Assembly (NCBI GenBank): GCA_963728195.1
Contig: CAVSIX010000017.1
Span: 62,001 to 126,000 of the forward strand
Reading direction: 5' to 3'
DNA from: Sva-07 sp963728195
Lineage (GTDB): Bacteria; Actinomycetota; Acidimicrobiia; Acidimicrobiales; Ilumatobacteraceae
Length of the DNA: 64,000 nt
Below are positions 53,798 through 64,000 of the stretch, one piece after another. The notes under the pieces were generated by a model. It did not search any database, was not told the DNA's origin, and worked only from the letters and a program-made list of their open reading frames with translations. Every line of letters begins with the position of its first letter. The stretch's first letter is position 1. Both the position numbers and the translations under genes were made by a program.

Positions 53798-54823
53798 TCA
53801 TCGGCGGCGCCAGCGGGTCCAGCGGCCCGGGGTCTCCGACGATGAGCGTTCGCGACCGCCGGGCACGGCGGCGTGCTCGGTGTAGACCTCGTCGTGGATG
53901 CGCCCACCGTAGGGCGCCTCGTCGGCGTCGCTGCCGGGCCACACGACCATCTGCGGGAACGCGATCGTGATGTCCTCGGCGGCGAAGGCCTGATGGATCG
54001 CCAGCATGGCGTCGTGTCGGGCGGCGAGTTCTGCGGGCACGTCGCTCGCATGCCAGTAGTACACGCCGAGATCGATGCTCGACGTGCCGAACCGGCAGAG
54101 TCCCACGAACGGTGGTGGCTCATCGGCGATCCGGGCCACGCGAACCAGCGCATCACCGATGACGTCAGCGGCACGGGCGAGATCGGTGTCGTAGGCGACG
54201 CCGACGGTGAGTCGGCTGCGGCGCAACGGCTCGGTCGTGAGCGTCACGATCGGGTCCTTCAGCACCTTGGAGTTCGGCACACGGATCCACGTCCCGTCGA
54301 GGCCGCGCAGCACGACGGTGCGCGAGTCGATGTCCTTCACCACGCCGACCTGCTCGTCGAGTTCGACCGTGTCGCCGATGGTGAACGGCCGACGTGACTG
54401 CAGGATCAGTGCACCGAAGAAGTTCTCCACCACGCCCTGCAACGCCAAGGCGAGCACCAACCCGCCGAGCCCGAGCGCTCCGAGCAACGGACCGATCCGG
54501 ACACCGAGCCCGCCGAGCGCATAGATCAATCCGACGAGCACGACGACGTAGCCGATCGTCCGGGCGATCAGCAGGGCGGCGAACCCGGGGCCGAGCGCAC
54601 GCTCGGCGACCGATCGGGCGACCCGGTTGGCGACCACCGCCACGACGATCGTGACGACGACGACGATCCCCGCCGTCGCCCAATCGGTACCGCTGAGCGA
54701 GTCGTCGACCAGCTCGTCGAAGTCGACCGGTACCGGATCGACCTGTTCGGCCAGCGCCGAGACGACCCTCGGCACCGCGGAGAGGACCCTCGGCACCAGC
54801 GTGAGCGTCAGCGCGTCACTCAT
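53798..54823 (-). CDS. MscS-type mechanosensitive channel, downstream copy
   Basis: A 341-residue protein. It has an N-terminal hydrophobic region, the MscS pore helix pattern LLGALGLGGLVLALALQGVVENFFGALIL (Gly/Ala-rich TM3) and the beta domain PFTIGDTVELDEQVGVVKDIDSRTVVLRGLDGTWIRVPNSKVL, which are diagnostic of MscS. It releases solutes on hypo-osmotic shock. Its ATG overlaps the end of the upstream mscS gene by 8 bases, so the two are coupled. The C-terminus is longer than usual and rich in charged residues. Confidence 0.9.
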   Translation of the reverse strand: MSDALTLTLVPRVLSAVPRVVSALAEQVDPVPVDFDELVDDSLSGTDWATAGIVVVVTIVVAVVANRVARSVAERALGPGFAALLIARTIGYVVVLVGLIYALGGLGVRIGPLLGALGLGGLVLALALQGVVENFFGALILQSRRPFTIGDTVELDEQVGVVKDIDSRTVVLRGLDGTWIRVPNSKVLKDPIVTLTTEPLRRSRLTVGVAYDTDLARAADVIGDALVRVARIADEPPPFVGLCRFGTSSIDLGVYYWHASDVPAELAARHDAMLAIHQAFAAEDITIAFPQMVVWPGSDADEAPYGGRIHDEVYTEHAAVPGGRERSSSETPGRWTRWRRR

Positions 54824-55781
54824 CGGCCGTGTCCGGTGGCGTGCGGACGCCTCCGCCGGGCGTCACTTCGCGTTCACCGGTGAGCGCCGCACGGAAACTC
54901 GGCGTGGCCTGCAGGGCGATGATCTCCGCCGGCATCTCGATGCCCGACCGATCGAGCGCCCGCTTCACCTCACGGATGGCCGCATCCTTGGTGGTCAGCG
55001 ACTGGAGGCGATGGGCATCGGTCCAGAAGTACACGGTGATGTCGACCGTCGACACGCCGAGTTCGGTGACGATCGCGAGCGGTGCTGGCACGGATCGCAC
55101 GGAGTCGATGTGCACGAGCGCCTGCTGGATCACCTCGATCGCCTCGGTGGGGTCGTTCTCGTAGGCGATGCCGACCACGAATTCGAGGCGGTGATCCTCG
55201 TCGTGGGTGTGGACGTTGATCACGTTCTTGTACACGTCACGATTCGGGATCACGACGAGCTCGCCGTCATACGTGGTGATCTTCGTCTCCCTGATCGTGA
55301 TGCCCCGCACCGTGCCCGAGCACCCCATCACGGTGATCTGGTCGCCGGCTCGGAAGGGCTGACGGAACAGCAGCAGGATGCCCGACAGCGTGTTCTCCAG
55401 AATGTCCTGGAACGCGAAGCCGACGGCGACGGAGAAGAATCCGAGACCGGCGAGCAGATCGACCGGTTTCACCGACGGAAACGTGACGGCGATCGCGATC
55501 AGGATCACGATGAAGACGAAGATCCACGAAGCGATCCGGCTCATCACGTTGGCGAAGCTCGCCGTCTGGGTCTTCGAGAATCGGCGGTGCAACAACCAGC
55601 GCAGGCCACGCGACAACACCCAGCCGACGAAGATGATCCCCAGTGCGACGCCGACGCGCGGCGCTGCGTCGACCGTCTGCTGCCAGAGCGACTTGGCCGA
55701 CTGCGAGATCTCCTCCTCGGGCGGCGGCGCCGCCGCGAACAGCTCGGCGATCCGAACCCCCGGCAACGCGAGCGGGCTCAC
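54816..55781 (-). CDS. MscS-type mechanosensitive channel, upstream copy
   Basis: A 321-residue protein with a GTG start that overlaps the previous stop (GTGA). Helices near the N-terminus precede the pore helix LLAGLGFFSVAVGFAFQDILENTLSGILLL and the beta domain PFRAGDQITVMGCSGTVRGITIRETKITTYDGELVVIPNRDVYKNVI. The family call is strong. Sequence differs clearly from the neighbouring copy, so the pair is not a recent duplication. Confidence 0.9.
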   Translation of the reverse strand: MSPLALPGVRIAELFAAAPPPEEEISQSAKSLWQQTVDAAPRVGVALGIIFVGWVLSRGLRWLLHRRFSKTQTASFANVMSRIASWIFVFIVILIAIAVTFPSVKPVDLLAGLGFFSVAVGFAFQDILENTLSGILLLFRQPFRAGDQITVMGCSGTVRGITIRETKITTYDGELVVIPNRDVYKNVINVHTHDEDHRLEFVVGIAYENDPTEAIEVIQQALVHIDSVRSVPAPLAIVTELGVSTVDITVYFWTDAHRLQSLTTKDAAIREVKRALDRSGIEMPAEIIALQATPSFRAALTGEREVTPGGGVRTPPDTADE

Positions 55782-56002
55782 GCCGGAGGGGGTCGATGGT
55801 CACCACCGAGCTGATCCGGATCCATCGTCTCCGCATCAGGACCGGCTGGACGGTCGGCGGTCTCGTACAGCCGCTCTGAGGTGGTGACCGTGCCGGGCTC
55901 CGAGTGCTTTGCCGCCTTCTCGGGGTTCTGCCGGTTGAAGAGGAACCAGGCCACGGCGGCCACCGTCGCAACGACGGCCAGGATGATCACGAGAGTCGTC
56001 AT
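55778..56002 (-). CDS. Small single-helix membrane protein
   Basis: A 74-residue product: one N-terminal helix (LVIILAVVATVAAVAWFLF, about residues 4-22) followed by a hydrophilic tail rich in Pro, Glu and Asp. It ends in a GTGA overlap with the upstream mscS gene, so it heads the mscS operon and may tune or anchor these channels. No family recognised. Confidence 0.6.
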   Translation of the reverse strand: MTTLVIILAVVATVAAVAWFLFNRQNPEKAAKHSEPGTVTTSERLYETADRPAGPDAETMDPDQLGGDHRPPPA

Positions 56003-56045
56003 GGCCGGGCGGTACCCGCCACACCGCCGACACAATCGCCGCGCG

Positions 56046-56744
56046 TCACGAGGAGAGGCTGCCGAGCGCGATCGCGAGCACAGCACCGATGGCGGTGGCC
56101 ACGCCCGCTCCGTAACCGTCCTTGCGGAATGCCCCCGGAAAGACCTCGGTCGCGAGTGAGGCGGCGACCGCACCGCCGGCGAAACACCGGATCGCCGCCA
56201 ACCATGCGGGACCGATTCCGTCGAGGAAGGCGTACCCGACGAGCGCCGCTGCGGCGAGGAGCACTGCGGTCGCCGACCACAGCGCGATGACCGCACCCGT
56301 CCCGGTGCCGTTCTGGCGCATCTGCTGCGAGCCGCCCGCTGCCTCCGGCAGGTTCGACAACAGGATCGAGCCCGCCAGCGCTGCGGCGCCGAAGGGACCG
56401 GTCCCGATCAGCGAGACGCCGAGCGCCAGGTTCTCCGGCAGGCCGTCGAGCGTGATCGCCGTGAGCAGCCCGCCGCCCGACTGGCTGCCCCACCGCTCGT
56501 CGACCAACCAGTCGAGTGCACTGAAGATCGCTGCGCCGGCCAGCACACAGGCGCCGAGCAACCACATCGCGATCTCCTCCGACGCCGGCTCGAACAACTC
56601 CACGCTGGTCGACACGAGCAACGACCCTCCGGCGAGTGCGACGACGAAGCCGATCACCGCATCGGGCAGCCAGTCCGACACGCCCAGCGCCGCCCCGACC
56701 ACCAAGGACCCCGACACCACGGCCACCACCAGAACGACTCCCAT
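56046..56744 (-). CDS. ZIP-like metal permease
   Basis: A protein of about 232 residues with roughly seven or eight hydrophobic helices. The pattern resembles bacterial ZIP/ZupT transporters: LDGLPENLALGVSL (helix-4 metal-site region, but the usual His-Asn is Leu-Asp here), SNLPEAAGGSQ (helix-5 region) and a C-terminal Gly-rich helix pair. Replacement of the His ligand makes metal transport uncertain. ATG 56744 gives the best membrane-protein N-terminus. It diverges from glgX with an 80-base gap. Confidence 0.7.
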   Translation of the reverse strand: MGVVLVVAVVSGSLVVGAALGVSDWLPDAVIGFVVALAGGSLLVSTSVELFEPASEEIAMWLLGACVLAGAAIFSALDWLVDERWGSQSGGGLLTAITLDGLPENLALGVSLIGTGPFGAAALAGSILLSNLPEAAGGSQQMRQNGTGTGAVIALWSATAVLLAAAALVGYAFLDGIGPAWLAAIRCFAGGAVAASLATEVFPGAFRKDGYGAGVATAIGAVLAIALGSLSS

Positions 56745-56824
56745 CGAGTCTGCGATGCCCGCGGCGGCACCCGCAGAAACGACCGACCGTTTCGTCGCGG
56801 GCAACTTGGGGCAGACTTTCGTCC

Positions 56825-59047
<2,223 letters not shown>

Positions 59048-59051
59048 TCCG

Positions 59052-61102
59052 ATGCCCCCACGCACACCCAACCTGCCTGACAAGCGACCCTCCCGAGTCG
59101 TCGTCGAACCGGTCCGCCCGCTGGTCGACGGCGGCGACTTTCCCGCCAAGGCCGCACTCGGCGAGCCATTGACGGTCGACGCCGACGTGTTCGCCGACGG
59201 CCACGACGTCGTTGCCGCCGCACTGCGCTGGCGGCGCGTCACCGACAACGGCGGCCGCACGCCCTGGCAGGAGTCGGCGATGACGATGGTCGACGACGAC
59301 CGCTTCACGGCCACGGTGACACCGAACGGTCTCGGGCGCTGGGAGTACGACGTCGTCGGCTGGATCGACCATCTGGAGACCTGGCGACGCGACACCGTCA
59401 AGAAGCTCGACGCCGGCGTCGACGTCACGTCGGAACTGAAGGCGGGCGCCCGGCTGATCGACCACGCCGTCGACTGCGCCACCGGGAGCCAGGAAGATCG
59501 TGACCACCTGGGGCACCTGCGCCGGACGCTCGACGACGGCGACACGATGGTGCTGCGCGACCCACGCTGGACCGACATCTTCTGGCGCTGCACCCCTCGC
59601 GCGCCGGAGGCCCGGCTCCCCCGGCCGTTGCCGATCGAGGTCGACCCGCTGCACGCCAGCTTCGGAGCCTGGTACGAGTTCTTCCCCCGGTCGTCGGTGC
59701 GCGGCGCCGGCGAACACGACGACGCCCACGCGCGCCCGCGGACGCTGCTCGAGTCGATCGGCCGTCTCGACCACATCGCGTCGATGGGCTTCGACATCGT
59801 CTACCTCCCGCCGATCCATCCGATCGGCACCACCAAGCGCAAGGGCCGCAACAATGCGACGACCGCCACCCAGGACGACGTCGGCAGTCCCTGGGCGATC
59901 GGGTCCCCCGCCGGCGGCCACACCGCAGTCGACCCCCAACTCGGCACCGTCGACGACGTTGCGACGTTCGCGTCAGCGTGTCGCGACCGCGGCCTGCTGC
60001 TTGCGCTCGACATCGCCTTCCAGTGTTCGCCGGACCATCCGTGGGTGCGCGAGCATCCCGAGTGGTTCGCCAAGCGACCCGACGGCAGCATCCAGTACGC
60101 GGAGAACCCGCCGAAGAAGTACGAGGACATCTTCCCCCTCGACTTCGAGTCCGACGACTGGCAGGGCCTGTGGCAGGCACTCACCGACGTGTTCCGGTTC
60201 TGGATCGATCGCGGGGTGACCGTGTTCCGGGTCGACAATCCGCACACCAAGGCGTTCGCCTTCTGGGAGTGGGCGATCGCGACATTGCGATGTGAGCACC
60301 CCGAGGTGGTGTTCCTGGCCGAGTCGTTCACCCGCCCGCGCGTGATGGAGCGCCTTGCGAAGATCGGCTTCAGCCAGAACTACACGTACTTCACGTGGCG
60401 CCAGGCCCAGTGGGAACTGCGCGAGTACTTCAGCGATCTCGCCACCCGCACCGCCGACTGGTTCCGGCCGAACGCCTGGCCGAACACGCCCGACATCCTC
60501 ACCGACCAGCTCCAGCACGGTGGCCGTGCCGTCTTCGTCAGCCGCGCAATCCTGGCGGCGACGCTGTCGCCGAGCTGGGGCGTCTACGGTCCCGCGTTCG
60601 AACTGCTCGAGCACACCGCCGTCCGCGAGGGTTCCGAGGAGTACCTCGACTCGGAGAAGTATCAGCTGCGAAGCTGGGACCTCGACCGCGACGACTCGCT
60701 CGCGCCGCTGCTGACGCGACTGAACCACATCCGCCACGAGCACCGGGCCTTCCGCAATCTCCGGACGTTGCACGTCCACGCGTGCGAGGACCCGGGAATC
60801 CTGTGCTTCAGCAAGACCGACCCGGCCGGTGGCCGGCCGGTGATCGTGGTCGTCAATCTCGATCCGTTCAACCGACATCGCGCGTTCGTCGACATCGACC
60901 TCGCGGCGATCGGGTTGCCGTACGGCGCCGACTACGACGTGGTCGACGAACTCGGCGGGGTGACGTATCGCTGGAGCGGCAACATGAACTACGTCGACCT
61001 CGCCCCGTGGTCGGCGTCGGCACACGTCTTCAGCGTGCACCGACTCGACGAACCCGCCGACAACGCCGTCGGTGCCGACGCGACGGGATCGGCGGCGGCG
61101 GC

Positions 61103-61106
<4 letters not shown>
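59052..61106 (+). CDS. glgE: GlgE maltosyltransferase
   Basis: GlgE adds maltosyl units from maltose 1-phosphate to alpha-1,4-glucan. The 684-residue GH13_3 protein has an N-terminal beta domain (VVVEPVRPLVDGG), HPIGTTKRKGRNN, nucleophile D395 in FRVDNPHTKAFAFWEW, the acid E424 in FLAESFTRPRVM, and GSEEYLDSEKYQLRSWD. These match the characterised enzyme of Streptomyces, including residue numbers. It is followed by treS/mak, whose ATG overlaps its stop (ATGA), so substrate supply and use are encoded together. Confidence 0.96.

Positions 61107-64000
<2,894 letters not shown>

Overview
The window is GC-rich, gene-dense bacterial DNA that reads as an actinobacterium. The evidence is the gene order dnaK-grpE-dnaJ-hspR with HAIR-type operators, recurrent TAnnnT boxes 6-10 nt before start codons (leaderless promoters), and a GlgE/TreS-maltokinase glucan pathway. 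A member of the Acidimicrobiia (Ilumatobacter-like) is plausible, but this rests on gene content and I could not test it. I saw no rRNA, tRNA, cas genes or complete insertion sequences. No stretch longer than 300 bases lacks a gene; the longer gaps hold repeats or promoters.

Layout. 1-3.7 kb (minus): a two-gene cassette, an HEXXH metallopeptidase-like secreted protein followed by a small lipoprotein, present twice in tandem. One large copy is broken by frameshifts and one small copy runs off the left edge. 3.8-9.2 kb: hisD, a TetR/MFS efflux pair, and a response regulator/histidine kinase pair. 9.2-12.6 kb (minus): clpB behind a HAIR operator, and a DUF3445 heme N-demethylase-like gene. 12.7-21.2 kb (plus): a formate/nitrite-type transporter, an LLM flavin oxidoreductase, a Baeyer-Villiger monooxygenase fused to an esterase, an SNF2 helicase and a SWIM zinc-finger protein.

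21.2-34.3 kb is the most unusual region. It holds a MoxR ATPase, a DUF58 protein, a transglutaminase-like membrane protein that has lost its catalytic Cys and His, a 1547-residue membrane-anchored protein with about twelve Ig/cadherin-like repeats, an EccC/FtsK-like protein whose three P-loops all look degenerate, and a coupled protein of unknown fold. I read it as an envelope-associated machine assembled partly from pseudoenzymes.

34.3-38.5 kb (minus) is the HspR-regulated dnaK operon. 38.5-43.8 kb (minus) holds cdd, galE, an SLC13-type transporter and an M14 carboxypeptidase. 43.8-48.4 kb (plus) holds an alpha/beta hydrolase, gpmA, a stand-alone cyclic-nucleotide-binding protein and a membrane Fe-S oxidoreductase. 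48.5-51.7 kb (minus) is an operon of nitroreductase, type III polyketide synthase, ICMT-like methyltransferase and MgtC, resembling alkylresorcinol (phenolic lipid) loci. Next come a fumC interrupted by a frameshift, two MscS channels and a ZIP-like permease. 56.8-64 kb (plus) is glgX-glgE-treS/mak, cut by the right edge.

Intergenic DNA carries several families of palindromic repeats. Three loci have paired hairpins with exactly the same 61-nt period. A 54-nt palindrome occurs twice, and a hairpin centred on GGGGTC-GACCCC occurs three times.
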